Made by a program: the position numbers and the translations under genes. 37,405 nt of DNA from Rhodospirillales bacterium (GTDB lineage Bacteria > Vulcanimicrobiota > Vulcanimicrobiia > Vulcanimicrobiales > Vulcanimicrobiaceae): NCBI GenBank assembly GCA_025359485.1, contig JANYGA010000243.1, forward strand, positions 1 through 37,405. Reading direction: 5' to 3'. This document shows, one piece after another, positions 1-10,905 of this stretch. Each line of letters starts with the position of its first letter. Position 1 is the stretch's first letter. The notes under the pieces are model-generated. The model was given only the letters and a program-made list of their open reading frames with translations, searched no databases and had not been told where the DNA came from.

Positions 1-90
1 GTTTTTGCGCGGACGGCGACCGCCGACGAGGCTGCGGTAGCGATGTCCGGCTCCACAAACGTACCTCCTGGAGAACACGATGATCGATAG
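1..90 (+). CDS. C-terminal end of an upstream ORF, possibly ribosome-binding factor A
   Basis: Frame 1 is open from base 1 to TAG at 88-90 (VFARTATADEAAVAMSGSTNVPPGEHDDR*) and overlaps the next ATG at 80. The rbfA guess rests only on the following nrnA-truB-ribF order. Confidence 0.4.
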   Translation, partial: VFARTATADEAAVAMSGSTNVPPGEHDDR

Positions 91-1060
91 CCAACCGCGC
101 GCCTCCTCGACGCAAGAGGTGGTGGCCGAACTGCGCAAGCGCTCGGCCTTCGTCTTCGTCAGTCATGTCAAACCCGATGGCGATACGCTCGGCGCCGGGC
201 TCGCGCTCGGGATCGCTTTGAGGCATATGGGCAAGCGCGTGGCATATTTCCAACAGGATCCCGTGCCGCGCAATCTTCGCTTCTTGCCCGATGCGGATCG
301 CGTCGCGCGTGAGATTCCCGCCGATTTCCCGAGCGATGCGCTCTGGGTCTTCTGCGACATGAGCGATACCGGTCGTGCGGGGGAGTATCTGCCCAAACTC
401 GACCGAGCGAACGTGCTCGACATCGATCATCATCTCGGCAACACGCACTTCGGTGCGTTCAATTACGTGCTCAGCGACGAATGCTCGACCGGCACGTGCG
501 TGCTCCGTTTGCTCCGCGCGATGGACGCCCCGATTACGAAAGAAATCGCGACCAATCTGCTTACGACGATCATGACCGATACCGGCGGGTTCATGCATTC
601 GAATACGACGGCCGATGTATTGCGGATCTCAGCCGAACTCACCGATCTCGGCGCCGATAAAGAAGAAATCACCGAGAAGATCTTCGCGAACAAGCGCATC
701 GCTGCGATTCGCATCGTCGGTCGCGCGCTCGCGGAGTCGCGGCTCGAGATGGACGGCAAATTTTGCTGGTCGCTCGTCGATGAGAAGATGCTCATGGAGA
801 CGGGTGCCGACGGTGAAGATACCGAGGAGATCATCCAGCATCTGCGCTCGGTCGAAGGTGTCGACGTCGCAGCGCTCTTCAAGAATTACGATGGCGATAT
901 TCGCGTGAGCCTGCGAGGCAACGGTCGCGTGAACGTACAACTCGCCGCCGGCCGACTCGGTGGCGGCGGCCATCACCGCGCATCGGGTCTCACGTATCGC
1001 GGAACGCTCGCCGATGCGATCGTAGCGGTGCGCGAAGCGATTCTCGCGGAAGGCCTGTAG
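80..1060 (+). CDS. nrnA: DHH/DHHA1 family phosphoesterase, NrnA-like oligoribonuclease/pAp phosphatase
   Basis: Motifs SHVKPDGDTLGAGLAL, DIDHHLGN and C-terminal GGGGHHRASG; located upstream of truB. Confidence 0.9.
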   Translation: MIDSQPRASSTQEVVAELRKRSAFVFVSHVKPDGDTLGAGLALGIALRHMGKRVAYFQQDPVPRNLRFLPDADRVAREIPADFPSDALWVFCDMSDTGRAGEYLPKLDRANVLDIDHHLGNTHFGAFNYVLSDECSTGTCVLRLLRAMDAPITKEIATNLLTTIMTDTGGFMHSNTTADVLRISAELTDLGADKEEITEKIFANKRIAAIRIVGRALAESRLEMDGKFCWSLVDEKMLMETGADGEDTEEIIQHLRSVEGVDVAALFKNYDGDIRVSLRGNGRVNVQLAAGRLGGGGHHRASGLTYRGTLADAIVAVREAILAEGL

Positions 1061-1074
1061 CCACCCCGATTACG

Positions 1075-1944
1075 ATGCTCGGGTTCGTCAATCTCTTCAA
1101 GCCCGCGGGGCCGTCCTCGACCCAGGCGGGCGTCCGCGTACGTAAACTCTATTCGCAACTCGGCGGCGGCAAATTGCCGCTCGGGCATCTCGGCACGCTC
1201 GACCCGATGGCGGCGGGTGTCTTGCCGCTCGCAATCGGCAAGGCCACGCGGCTCATTCCCTTGATCGACGATCGACGCAAATCGTACGCGTTTACGCTCG
1301 TGCTCGGGCGCTCGACGACGACGGGCGATGCGACGGGTGACACGCTGCGGAAAACGCGCATTCCGCAAGATGCGCGCGAAGCGCTCGAAGCGGCGATCCC
1401 ACACTTCGTCGGCGCGATCGAACAGATTCCGCCGATGTACAGTGCCGTATCGATCGACGGCGAGCGACTCTACACGCTCGCACGCCGCGGCGAGATCGTC
1501 GAACGACCGCCGCGTAAAATTACGATCTACGGACTCACGTTGCTCGGGTACGAGCACGGCGTCGCGCGCATGTCGCTCGCGTGTTCCGAAGGGACCTACG
1601 TCCGAACGCTCTGCGAAGATCTCGGGACGGCGATCCACTGCGCCGCGCATATGGGTGCGCTCCTACGTGATGGCGCTGGGCCGTTCGTCTTGTATGAAAG
1701 TCGCACGTTCGACGAGATCGCAGCCGACCCGCACGCGGCGTTGATCGCTCCCGAAGCGATCTTACCGTTTCCCACGATCGTGCTCGATGGCCGCGGCTCG
1801 GCGGATTTTCGCGCCGGGCGACTCGTGCCACTGCCCAATGGATCGGCATCGAAGCATCTTTTCGTGCGCGATTCGTCGCGCGCGCTCGTCGGCGTCGGCG
1901 AAGCCGTCGGCGCGCTGCTCGCACCGCGAAAGGTCTTTCAGTAA
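1075..1944 (+). CDS. truB: tRNA pseudouridine(55) synthase TruB
   Basis: GFVNLFKPAGPSSTQAG, GHLGTLDPMAAGVLPLAIGKATRL, PPMYSAVSIDGERLYTLARRG. Confidence 0.95.
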   Translation: MLGFVNLFKPAGPSSTQAGVRVRKLYSQLGGGKLPLGHLGTLDPMAAGVLPLAIGKATRLIPLIDDRRKSYAFTLVLGRSTTTGDATGDTLRKTRIPQDAREALEAAIPHFVGAIEQIPPMYSAVSIDGERLYTLARRGEIVERPPRKITIYGLTLLGYEHGVARMSLACSEGTYVRTLCEDLGTAIHCAAHMGALLRDGAGPFVLYESRTFDEIAADPHAALIAPEAILPFPTIVLDGRGSADFRAGRLVPLPNGSASKHLFVRDSSRALVGVGEAVGALLAPRKVFQ

Positions 1945-1948
1945 GCCC

Positions 1949-2875
1949 GTGAAGATCCATCATCACATCGAAGCGCCATCCGCTTCTCGGCCGCTCGTGT
2001 TGGCGCTCGGCTTTTTCGATGGATTCCACCTGGGACATCGTGAGATCGTGCGGACGCTCTTGCGTCAGCGACGCCCGGGCTACCGTGCCGCGGTCCTGAC
2101 GTTTCGCAATCATCCCGCGACGTATCTGCGGCCGGAACTCGTGCCGCCGCTCATCACGACGGTCGAAGAACGCGTGAATTTACTCGCGGCCGCGGGCGTC
2201 GACGAGCTCTACCTCTTGCCGTTCGACGAGCGAATCGCCAACGTCGACGCGCGTGCGTTTTGCCTCGATGTCATTTTTGGTGCGCTCGGTGCGAAGACGC
2301 TCGTGGTCGGTGAAAATTTCCGATTCGGAGCGGGTCGCACGGGCGATGCCGATCTCGCACGGGAGACGCTCGCGACCGTCGGCACCGAGGTCGTCGCCGT
2401 CGAGCGCATCACCGATACGGGCGACCGCGTTTCGAGCACGCGCATTCGCGAAGCGATCCTGCGTGGCGACATGACGACCGCCGACGGGCTGCTCGGCGGC
2501 TCGTACGAAGTTCGCGGCCGCATTACCCTTGGAGCCGGGCGCGGTCACGATCTCGGCTTTCCAACGGCCAATCTGACGGTCGCGCCGGAGAAGACGCTTC
2601 CCGCCGACGGCGTCTACGCGATCGTCGGGCGGCATGACGGCCGTGATTATCGTGGACTCGTATCGATCGGTACGAACCCGACGTTCGACGGCACCACACG
2701 CACGGTCGAAGCGTGGCTGCTCGATTTCCAGCGCACGGTGTATGGCGAGGAACTCGCGCTACGCGATTTCCGCTTCGTTCGCGAGCAGCGCAAATTCGCG
2801 TCGGTCGACGAGTTGCTCGTGCAGATGCGCGACGACGCGTCGCATGCGCCGTATCCATCGTTTCAGGCACGCTAG
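1949..2875 (+). CDS. ribF: Bifunctional riboflavin kinase/FAD synthetase
   Basis: LGFFDGFHLGHREIV nucleotidyltransferase motif; SSTRIREAI; GRGHDLGFPTANL riboflavin kinase motif. GTG start at 1949 preferred over the long ORF start at 1787. Confidence 0.92.
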   Translation: MKIHHHIEAPSASRPLVLALGFFDGFHLGHREIVRTLLRQRRPGYRAAVLTFRNHPATYLRPELVPPLITTVEERVNLLAAAGVDELYLLPFDERIANVDARAFCLDVIFGALGAKTLVVGENFRFGAGRTGDADLARETLATVGTEVVAVERITDTGDRVSSTRIREAILRGDMTTADGLLGGSYEVRGRITLGAGRGHDLGFPTANLTVAPEKTLPADGVYAIVGRHDGRDYRGLVSIGTNPTFDGTTRTVEAWLLDFQRTVYGEELALRDFRFVREQRKFASVDELLVQMRDDASHAPYPSFQAR

Positions 2876-2946
2876 ATCGCAGGCCGCAACCGGGAACGCC
2901 GACTCAGGGTCGGTACATCGCAAGCTTCAATGCCGGGAGACCCGTC

Positions 2947-3453
2947 TTGACCAAATCTCGAATCATCTCGCGAAACGTGCGAACGGCTGCCGCGGCCGCG
3001 GCATTCATCGTCTTCGCTCCGCTCGTTGCGAGCGCGGCGCCGCATGCGGGTGATGTCGCGCCGGCGTTCTCGCTTCCCAAGCCGACGGGAGGCACGCTCT
3101 CGCTCGCGCAGTATCGCGGGAAGCCGACGTATCTCAACTTTTTTGCGTCGTGGTGCGGGCCGTGTAATAGCGAAGCCACGACCGTCGCCCAAATGTACGC
3201 AAAATACCATCGACGCGGGCTCGCCACGATCGGCGTGAACGAACAGGAAGACAAAACCAAGGCGCTCGATTTCGCGCACAAGTACAAGTGGCCGTTCGCG
3301 ATCGGTCTCGACGACGGAACGATGGGCAAGGATTACGGGGCGATCGGTTTACCAATCCACGTCTTCATCGATAAGACGGGGAAGGTCAGCACCTACCGGA
3401 TCGGCGAGATGGAGCGCGCCGAAGTGGAAGACGCGATCAAGAAGATCCTGTGA
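2947..3453 (+). CDS. Secreted TlpA/ResA-like thioredoxin-family protein
   Basis: N-terminal signal-like segment [18 protein letters not shown] and [18 protein letters not shown] (CGPC). TTG start at 2947 inferred. Confidence 0.82.
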   Translation: MTKSRIISRNVRTAAAAAAFIVFAPLVASAAPHAGDVAPAFSLPKPTGGTLSLAQYRGKPTYLNFFASWCGPCNSEATTVAQMYAKYHRRGLATIGVNEQEDKTKALDFAHKYKWPFAIGLDDGTMGKDYGAIGLPIHVFIDKTGKVSTYRIGEMERAEVEDAIKKIL

Positions 3454-5627
3454 GTGCGCCACCGAGTGCGATCTCGTACTCCGACGCGTTGCGCGATCGG
3501 CTCGAGCGTGCGCTCGAAGCGCAGGTCTCATGCGGCGACGCGCCGCGCACGCGGCATCGCGACGGGTTACTACCGTTCTTTACCAATCGTCTGATCCTCG
3601 AAACGAGCCCCTACCTGCGCCAACACGCGCACAATCCGGTGAATTGGTATCCGTGGGGCGATGAGGCATTCGACGAGGCGCGACGCAGTGGGCGACCCGT
3701 GTTTCTCTCCGTCGGCTATTCGACGTGTCACTGGTGTCACGTGATGGAAGAAGAGTCGTTCGAAGATATCGGCATCGCAACGTTGCTCAACGAGCAGTAC
3801 GTCGCGATCAAAGTCGATCGCGAAGAGCGCCCCGACGTCGATGCCGTGTATATGACCGCGTTGCAAGCGCTCACGCGACAGGGTGGTTGGCCGATGAGCG
3901 TATGGCTCGACGCTGAGCGGCAACCGTTTTTCGCCGCGACCTACCTGCCGCCGCACGATGGGACGCGCGGCTCGCGACGCGGCTTCGCTTCGATTTGCGC
4001 CGACCTCGCACGCATCTATCGCGACGATCCCACGAAGATCGCGCAGTCGGCCGAGTCGATCGTCGGCGCCGTGCGTGCATCGATGAACGGCTTTCCGGCG
4101 GGTGGCGAACTTCCGGGAACGGCGGTCCTCGACCGCGCGCGTGGCGATTACGCACGCATCTTCGATCGCGAGCACGGCGGCCTGCAGGGTGCGCCGAAAT
4201 TTCCATCGAGTCTGCCCGTGCGCTTCATGCTTCGCGAGCACGCGCGAACGGGTTCGGCCGAGGCGCTCGCGATGGCAACGGCGTCGCTCGAAGCGATGGC
4301 GGCGGGCGGCATGTACGATCAACTCGCGGGTGGCTTCGCACGCTATTCGACCGACGAGCGTTGGCTCGTGCCGCACTTCGAGAAGATGCTCTACGATAAC
4401 GCGCTCCTAGCGGTCGCGTACGCAGAAGCGTATCAAATCACCGGCCGCGCGGTTTTCGCGCGTGTTTTGCGCACCACACTCGACTACCTGATCCGCGAGA
4501 TGACGTCACCCGGCGGTGGATTTTACAGCGCGACCGATGCCGATAGCGAGGGCGAAGAAGGCACATTCTTCGTATGGAGCGAGGCGGAGATCCGCGCAAT
4601 TCTCGGCGACGATGCCGGTCGTTTCATCGCATTTTACGGCGTCACCGAGCACGGAAATTTCGAAGGGAAGAACGTTCTCTTCGTGCCGCGCCCCGATGAA
4701 GCGGAATGGCTCGCACTCGCAGACGCGCGCGAGCGATTGCGGATCGCGCGCGAAGCGCGTCCGCATCCCATACGCGACGATAAGATCCTCGCCGCATGGA
4801 ACGGTCTGGCAATGTCGGCATTTGCACTCGGCGGATTCGTGCTCGACGAACCGCGATATATCCGAGCCGCAGAACGCGCGGCCGCATTCGTTGCGAGCGA
4901 TCTCACGCACGAGGGTCGTCTCGCGCGAAGCTGCAAAGACGGCCAGATCTCCGGTGCGGGCTTTCTCGAAGACCATGCGTTCGTCGTCGCTGGGCTTCTC
5001 GATCTCTACGAAGCGACGTTCGAATCGCGCTATCTCTCGCGCGCGCTCGAACTCGCGCGCGCGATGGAGCCGCTCTTCGGCGATGCGGGAAACGGCGGGT
5101 GGTTCCGCAGTGCAGCCGATCACGAGCGCCTCATCGCGCGCGAAAAACCCAGTCACGATGGTGCGGAGCCGACGGGCGCATCGGTTGCGATTCGCAGCGC
5201 GCTGCGGCTGCATGCGATGACGGGCGACGATGCATGGCGCACGATTGCCGAACGCGCGCTTCGTGCCTATTCGGCGATCCTCGAACAGGCCCCGACGTCG
5301 CTTGCCGAGATGCTGCTCGCGATCGATTTCGCCTGCGACGTCGTCCCGGAGATCGTCATCGTGCGCGCACGCGAGAGCGACGCGCGCGATCCGTTTATCG
5401 ATACGTTGCGCCGGAGGTTTCTGCCCAATCGCGCTCTGCTCGGCGCGCACGACGGTAAGGGTATCGCGATCCTTGCGGATCTCGCGCCGATCGTTGCGGG
5501 GAAGGCGACGATCGACGACGAGACCACGGCGTACGTTTGTCGCATGGGAGCCTGCCGCTTGCCCACAACCTCGACGACGACGATGCTCGACGAACTGACG
5601 TCGCTTACGGTTCGTGATGTTCGTTAA
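3450..5627 (+). CDS. Thioredoxin-domain protein of the DUF255/YyaL (SSP411) family
   Basis: [85 protein letters not shown] start overlaps the preceding TGA. Confidence 0.92.
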   Translation: MSAPPSAISYSDALRDRLERALEAQVSCGDAPRTRHRDGLLPFFTNRLILETSPYLRQHAHNPVNWYPWGDEAFDEARRSGRPVFLSVGYSTCHWCHVMEEESFEDIGIATLLNEQYVAIKVDREERPDVDAVYMTALQALTRQGGWPMSVWLDAERQPFFAATYLPPHDGTRGSRRGFASICADLARIYRDDPTKIAQSAESIVGAVRASMNGFPAGGELPGTAVLDRARGDYARIFDREHGGLQGAPKFPSSLPVRFMLREHARTGSAEALAMATASLEAMAAGGMYDQLAGGFARYSTDERWLVPHFEKMLYDNALLAVAYAEAYQITGRAVFARVLRTTLDYLIREMTSPGGGFYSATDADSEGEEGTFFVWSEAEIRAILGDDAGRFIAFYGVTEHGNFEGKNVLFVPRPDEAEWLALADARERLRIAREARPHPIRDDKILAAWNGLAMSAFALGGFVLDEPRYIRAAERAAAFVASDLTHEGRLARSCKDGQISGAGFLEDHAFVVAGLLDLYEATFESRYLSRALELARAMEPLFGDAGNGGWFRSAADHERLIAREKPSHDGAEPTGASVAIRSALRLHAMTGDDAWRTIAERALRAYSAILEQAPTSLAEMLLAIDFACDVVPEIVIVRARESDARDPFIDTLRRRFLPNRALLGAHDGKGIAILADLAPIVAGKATIDDETTAYVCRMGACRLPTTSTTTMLDELTSLTVRDVR

Positions 5628-5778
5628 GGTACGGTCTTTATGGGTTTCGTTGCGCCCTTAACCGTTCGTCGATAAAAGCGTTGAGTTCGTCGAAGAGGAC
5701 GAAGAAGCGTCGGCGATTCGTCGGAACGTGATCGACGCAGCCACGCCAACGGTGCGGGTCATCGCTTTCCGTTTCGGG

Positions 5779-6180
5779 CTAAAACCGCACGACGAAGACC
5801 TCGTCGGGCGGCGCATCGAACGCGCTCAACGCATCTTCGAGCGCGACTGCAGCTGCAAAATATGGCGAAGCATCGACCGCTTTCACACGCAATTGATCGC
5901 CGCATTGCGACGTCGGAGCGAACGTATGTCGCGTCCGATCTAACGAGCGCTTCGAGCGTTGCGCGTTGCTCGACACGCCGGCCCTGTCGCATCGCGTGCG
6001 AAGACGGCGCGCGCTCGAACGGCAGCAACGGCATAACGCCCCGCCCGCGCGCGGCAATTCCCGCGTTCGTAGTGTCGCGCGTACGATCGCGAGAAACGCC
6101 AAGATCGGCAGCGATTTCGGCAGGCCGCGAAATTTGACGAGCGTGCCGTCGACGTCCGCGTACGCGACGGCTGACAGCAA
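5779..6180 (-). pseudogene. HAD-like fragment, probably degraded or frameshifted
   Basis: Minus frame begins LLSAVAYADVDGTLVKFRGLPKSLPILAFL (HAD motif I-like) and ends LRVKAVDASPYFAAAVALEDALSAFDAPPDEVFVVRF*. The middle is Arg/Ser/Cys-rich, while a neighbouring frame reads more naturally (MPLLPFERAPSSHAMRQGRRVEQRATLEALVRSD). Confidence 0.4.
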
Positions 6181-6254
6181 GGACGTGTCATGTTCGGAGC
6201 CCAGCCTTCGACTCCGTCCATGTACGTCTCGTTAACACCGCAACGGCACTCGGT

Positions 6255-8201
6255 TTACGCGGCGACGACCTCGATGCGTTCGGCATCGCGCAATTCGATG
6301 CGTGCCGCGCCGCCCTCTCTGATCGCGCCGCTTAGGATCGCCGTCGAGAGTTGATTCGTCACGAGTTTTGCGATCGTGCGCGCGACGTAGCGTGCGCCGC
6401 TCCCCGCGGAAAGCGATTCCATCGCGAGGAAGTGCCGGGCGTCGTCGGTGAGCACGATCGAGACGCGGAGTGCGCCCAAACGCTGCGCGACCGCATGCAT
6501 CTGCAGGTCGACGATCGCTTCGATCTCTTTCGCGCCGAGGGCGTTGAAATGAACGACGTCGTCGATGCGGTTGAGGAGTTCGGGGCGCAGATAGATTTCG
6601 AGTTCCGTCGGATCGGCGTTGCTCGTGAGGATGACGATGGCGTGGCGGAAATCGATCGCACGGCCCTTCGCATCGGTAACGCGTCCGTCATCGAGAATTT
6701 GGAGCAAGATCGCCGCGACGTCGCCGTGCGCTTTTTCGAATTCATCGAAGAGCACGACGCTGTACGGCCGCCGACGAACGGGTTCGGTAAGTTGGCCCGG
6801 CTCGTCGTGACCCGCGTATCCCGGCGGTGCGCCCAAGAGGCGCGAGACGGTATGCGACTCCGTGTATTCGGTGAGATCGATGCGCACGAGCGCGTCTTCG
6901 GTGCCGAAGAGTTCCGCCGCGATCGCGCGTGCCAGTTCGGTCTTGCCCACGCCGCTTTGGCCAACGAATAAAAAGCCACCGACGGGTTTGCGCGGATCTT
7001 TGAGGCCCGCGCGCCCGCGACGGATCGCCTGTGCGACCGAAGCGATCGCGGCATCTTGGCCGACGACGCGTTTGGCAAGCGCGCTTTCCAGCGCGAGGAG
7101 CGTCCGCGACTGTTCCTCGGTCAGCGCGCCCTGCGGGATGCCCGTCCACTTCGAGACGATGGCGGCGACGTCGGCGACGTCGACGGTCGTGCGACCCGAG
7201 AGCCCGACGGAAGCCGAAGCTTCGTCGATAAGATCGATCGCCTTGTCGGGTAAGAAGCGATCGACGATATAACGCGCCGAGAGCGCTGCGGCCGCGTCGA
7301 TTGCGGCATCGGTAATCGTGACGTGATGGTGATCGGCGTACTTCCTGCGAAGGCCGCGCAAGATGCCCGCGGTCTGCTCGATCGTCGGCTCGGCGACGGT
7401 GACCGGTTGGAAGCGGCGTTCGAGCGCGGCATCGGTCTCGATGTGTTTGCGATACTCATCGAAGGTCGTGGCTCCGATGCACTGCAGTTCGCCGCGCGCG
7501 AGCTCGGGCTTGATCATCGATGAGAGATCGAGCGAACCTTCGGCCGCGCCGGCGCCGACGAGCGCATGAAGTTCATCGATGAACAAAATCACCTCGCGCG
7601 ACGAACGCTTCACTTCTTCGAGGATGCGTTTGATGCGGCTTTCGAATTCGCCGCGATATTTCGTGCCCGCAACGAGCGGTCCCAGCGAGAGCGAGAGCAC
7701 GCGCTTATCGCGCAAACTCGTCGGCACGTCGCCGCGCGCGATGCGCTGCGCGAGGCCTTCGACGACGGCGGTTTTGCCCACGCCGGGCTCGCCGATGAGG
7801 ACGGGATTATTTTTGGACCGCCGCGAGAGAATCGCGACGACGCGCTCGATCTCGGTATCGCGGCCCACGACGGGATCGAGTTCGCCCGCTTTCGCAGCCG
7901 CCGTGAGATCGCGCGAATAGGCCGAGAGCGTGGGCGTCGTCGTGCGCAAACCCTTGGCCCACTCGCGTGGATCCGCGCTACCCGAGCTGCGGTCGCTACG
8001 CTGGAAGCGATCGATCGCGACGGTCGTGCCGACGGCGAGGGCGACGGCGGCGAGCGCCGAGCCGAGCAACGGCACGATTGCCATGCGACGACTCCGCGCG
8101 CAGGCATCGCACACGTCGGCTTCCATCCACGAACCCGAACGCAGGGTATAGTCGCGAACGGTTGCGGGGCGTTGGCCGCACGATTCACACGAGGTCGTCA
8201 T
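6255..8201 (-). CDS. ClpE/ClpC-like double AAA+ ATPase with N-terminal zinc-finger and hydrophobic segment
   Basis: N-terminus [18 protein letters not shown]...[10 protein letters not shown] then [24 protein letters not shown]. Walker [17 protein letters not shown] and [15 protein letters not shown]; Walker [12 protein letters not shown] and [22 protein letters not shown]. Start set at the ATG at 8201. Confidence 0.88.
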   Translation of the reverse strand: MTTSCESCGQRPATVRDYTLRSGSWMEADVCDACARSRRMAIVPLLGSALAAVALAVGTTVAIDRFQRSDRSSGSADPREWAKGLRTTTPTLSAYSRDLTAAAKAGELDPVVGRDTEIERVVAILSRRSKNNPVLIGEPGVGKTAVVEGLAQRIARGDVPTSLRDKRVLSLSLGPLVAGTKYRGEFESRIKRILEEVKRSSREVILFIDELHALVGAGAAEGSLDLSSMIKPELARGELQCIGATTFDEYRKHIETDAALERRFQPVTVAEPTIEQTAGILRGLRRKYADHHHVTITDAAIDAAAALSARYIVDRFLPDKAIDLIDEASASVGLSGRTTVDVADVAAIVSKWTGIPQGALTEEQSRTLLALESALAKRVVGQDAAIASVAQAIRRGRAGLKDPRKPVGGFLFVGQSGVGKTELARAIAAELFGTEDALVRIDLTEYTESHTVSRLLGAPPGYAGHDEPGQLTEPVRRRPYSVVLFDEFEKAHGDVAAILLQILDDGRVTDAKGRAIDFRHAIVILTSNADPTELEIYLRPELLNRIDDVVHFNALGAKEIEAIVDLQMHAVAQRLGALRVSIVLTDDARHFLAMESLSAGSGARYVARTIAKLVTNQLSTAILSGAIREGGAARIELRDAERIEVVAA

Positions 8202-8337
8202 CGAATCACCATTGGGCCGCGCTTCGCGATGGGTGATAACGAGGCATGCGAACGTGAAAAGTCGCAAGGGACCCCTGGTTCGTCCGCCGCATTACGCCAG
8301 CCAGTTTTCGCGTTTGAAAGGGTCTTCACAGCTAGCC

Positions 8338-8580
8338 ATGGCCTACATCATCACCGAACCGTGCATCGGTACCAAAGACAAGTCGTGCGTCGACGTTTGT
8401 CCCGTCGATTGTATTCATGGCAAAGAGGGCGATACGCAGCTCTTCATCGATCCCGAAGTGTGTATCGATTGTGGCGCGTGCGTCTCGGCGTGTCCCGTCG
8501 AAGCGATCTACGCCGACTCCGACGTGCCCGATAAATGGAAGAACTTCACGGAGATCAACGCCGCGTATTTCAAGAACTAG
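8338..8580 (+). CDS. Ferredoxin with two Fe-S cluster motifs (FdxA-like)
   Basis: MAYIITEPCIGTKDKSCVDVCPVDCIHGKEGD...CIDCGACVSACPVEAIYADSDVP. Confidence 0.93.
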   Translation: MAYIITEPCIGTKDKSCVDVCPVDCIHGKEGDTQLFIDPEVCIDCGACVSACPVEAIYADSDVPDKWKNFTEINAAYFKN

Positions 8581-8613
8581 GTCCGCGCATGCGATGGATC
8601 GCGCGGCGATAAC

Positions 8614-9291
8614 GTGCGACGCATCGTAGCGCTCGAACTCATGGACCGGCCCGGCGTCGACGTCGGAGAATTTCGCGCGAACTTCGACGACATCGAATTC
8701 GCGAATCGATACTTCGGCGGTTCGAGGCCGGTGACGCGCGAGGTTCTCTCCCACGCCGCATCGCGCGGCGACTTCGGCGTCCTCGACGTCGGATGCGGGA
8801 GCGCCGATATCGCGCGCGCGCTCGTACGTGCGACGACGACATCGCTCACCGTCGTCGCACTCGATAGCAATGCCGACATTCTCGCGATCGCGCGCGAACG
8901 CACGCCCGCAACGGCACCGATCTCATTCGTGCACGCCGAGGGCGGCGCGTTGCCGTTCGAGGATGCGTCGTTCGATCTCGCCATGTGTAATCTCGCACTC
9001 CATCATTTCGAACCGCAGGACGCGGTTGCGATGTTGCGCGAATTACGACGCGTTTCGCGCGTCACGCCGCTCGTCTGCGATCTCGTGCGATCGCGCATCG
9101 CGTTTATCGGCGCGTGGCTCTTCGCACGAATCCTCGCGAAAAACCGTCTCACGAGACACGATGGACCGCTCTCCGTACGCCGTGCCTACACGCCGAGCGA
9201 AGCACTCGCGCTCGCACGCGACGCAGGTTGGCGTGCGCCTCGCGTCACGCGCGAACCGTTCTTTCGGATGGTCCTAACCGATGGCATCTAA
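8614..9291 (+). CDS. Class I SAM-dependent methyltransferase
   Basis: VLDVGCGSADIARALV motif I; ALPFEDASFDLAMCNLALHHFEPQDAVAMLRELRRV. Start may be 8614 (GTG) or 8641 (ATG). Confidence 0.85.
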   Translation: MRRIVALELMDRPGVDVGEFRANFDDIEFANRYFGGSRPVTREVLSHAASRGDFGVLDVGCGSADIARALVRATTTSLTVVALDSNADILAIARERTPATAPISFVHAEGGALPFEDASFDLAMCNLALHHFEPQDAVAMLRELRRVSRVTPLVCDLVRSRIAFIGAWLFARILAKNRLTRHDGPLSVRRAYTPSEALALARDAGWRAPRVTREPFFRMVLTDGI

Positions 9292-10459
9292 CGTCGTGAT
9301 CGTCGGCGGTGGGCCCGCAGGTTCGGCGTGCGCGCTCGCGCTCGTCCGCGCGGGCATCGACGTCACGATCGTCGAGCGTCAACGATTTCCGCGCCGTAAA
9401 GTTTGCGGCGAATATCTCAACGGTGGTGCCGTCGCGGCACTCGACGCACTCGGAGTCGGCGACGCGGTGCGTGCGGTCGCGCGTCCGCTGCGCGGCATTC
9501 GCATCGTGCCCCCGGGCACCGAAGCGATCGAGCTTCCTTTTCCGACGCCCGCACTCGCATGCGCGCGCGAGTTGCTCGACGACGTGTTGTTGTGTGCGGC
9601 GCGCGACGCGGGCGCGACGGTGATGCGCGGACAGGCGGAAGACCTCGTGCGCGATGGTTCGCGCGTGAGCGGCATCATCGTCCGCGACGAAGCGGGCGAA
9701 CGCCGGACGCTTCGTGCGCGCTACGTCGTCGGTGCCGATGGGGCCGGCTCGCTCGTCGCGCGCAAGCTCGGGCTCGATGTGACGAAACGCGGAACGAGGC
9801 GGTTCGCCGTTGGCGGGCATTACCGTGGATTCGGCGATCTCGACGAACACGTGGAGATGTACGTCGGGACGGGTGCGTATTTCGCGATCAACCCGCTCGC
9901 AGCGGATCGTTCGAACGTGATGGTCGTGGTCCGCGATCGCGACCTCGCGACGTGGTCGGGCGCCGTCGACGACGGCATGCGCGGAAAGGCGGCGGATCTC
10001 GGCCGCGGCCATCGCAGTTTTACGGGCGCCGAGCGCGTCGGAGCGCGCGTTTCGGTCGGGCCGCTCGCCTTCGACGTGAGCGCCGTCGTCGCCGATGGCG
10101 CCGTGCTCGTCGGCGATGCGGCGGGCTTTCTCAACCCGTTCACGGGTCAAGGTGTCTTCCTCGCGCTTCGCGGTGCGAGCGATGCGGCAGTCGCGATCGA
10201 GCGTTCGCTCGATGACCGCGCGCATGCGGCGGATGCGCTCGGCGAATATGCGAGCCGTCGTGCATCGGATTTCGCCGTGCGACGGAAACTCACGAAACTC
10301 GTCGACGTGCTCGTCGACGTTCCCATTCTCGCGCGTCGTGCGGCATCGCGCTTGCGCGCTCGTCCCGACCTCGGTGCCACACTTTTGGGCGCGCTTGCGG
10401 GCACGGTCGCGCCCGAACGTGCGCTCTCGCCCGCACTTGTGGGCAGACTCGTCCTATGA
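9281..10459 (+). CDS. FAD-dependent oxidoreductase, geranylgeranyl-reductase family
   Basis: VVIVGGGPAGSACALALVRAGIDVTIVERQRFPRRKVCGEYLNGG; GADGAGSLVARKLGL; VLVGDAAGFLNPFTGQGVFLALRGA. Overlaps the methyltransferase end by 11 nt. Confidence 0.88.
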   Translation: MASNVVIVGGGPAGSACALALVRAGIDVTIVERQRFPRRKVCGEYLNGGAVAALDALGVGDAVRAVARPLRGIRIVPPGTEAIELPFPTPALACARELLDDVLLCAARDAGATVMRGQAEDLVRDGSRVSGIIVRDEAGERRTLRARYVVGADGAGSLVARKLGLDVTKRGTRRFAVGGHYRGFGDLDEHVEMYVGTGAYFAINPLAADRSNVMVVVRDRDLATWSGAVDDGMRGKAADLGRGHRSFTGAERVGARVSVGPLAFDVSAVVADGAVLVGDAAGFLNPFTGQGVFLALRGASDAAVAIERSLDDRAHAADALGEYASRRASDFAVRRKLTKLVDVLVDVPILARRAASRLRARPDLGATLLGALAGTVAPERALSPALVGRLVL

Positions 10460-10905
10460 CACACATGTCGAGTGAGGTCGCGATCAAAGCACCGACCCAG
10501 AAGATTTACGCGATGGCTGCCGCGACCGAGACGTGGCCCGCGATTTTGCCCCATTATCGATACGTGCGCGTCCTTTCCGACGACGGCCGCAAGCGCGTGG
10601 TCGAGATGGGCGCATCGCGCGATGGCATTCCGATTTCGTGGACGGCCGAACAAATCAACGATCCGCACGAGCCGCTCATTTCGTTTCGCCATGTGCGTGG
10701 CTGGACCAAAGGCATGGAGGTTGCGTGGCGTTTCGCCGAACGCGACGGCATCACACGCGTCACGATCGAGCATCATCTGCAATTCGCTTTTCCGGTCGCG
10801 AGCGACTGGCTCGGGCGCAACGTCGTCGGCGGATTCTTCGTCGATAACGTTGCGGGCAAGACGCTCGCGCGCATGAAGATGCTTGCGGAAGCCGCCGCCC
10901 GATGA
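10456..10905 (+). CDS. SRPBCC-fold protein, polyketide cyclase/aromatase-like
   Basis: EVAIKAPTQKIYAMAAATETWPAILPHYRYVRVL...; ATGA overlap with both the preceding and the following gene. Confidence 0.72.
   Translation: MTHMSSEVAIKAPTQKIYAMAAATETWPAILPHYRYVRVLSDDGRKRVVEMGASRDGIPISWTAEQINDPHEPLISFRHVRGWTKGMEVAWRFAERDGITRVTIEHHLQFAFPVASDWLGRNVVGGFFVDNVAGKTLARMKMLAEAAAR

Noticed and set aside
4506-5450. 314-aa minus-strand ORF antisense to the DUF255 gene
   Set aside because: Shadow ORF without recognisable domains.
9245-10225. 326-aa minus-strand ORF antisense to the FAD oxidoreductase
   Set aside because: Shadow ORF; the plus strand has unambiguous Rossmann and GDAAG motifs.
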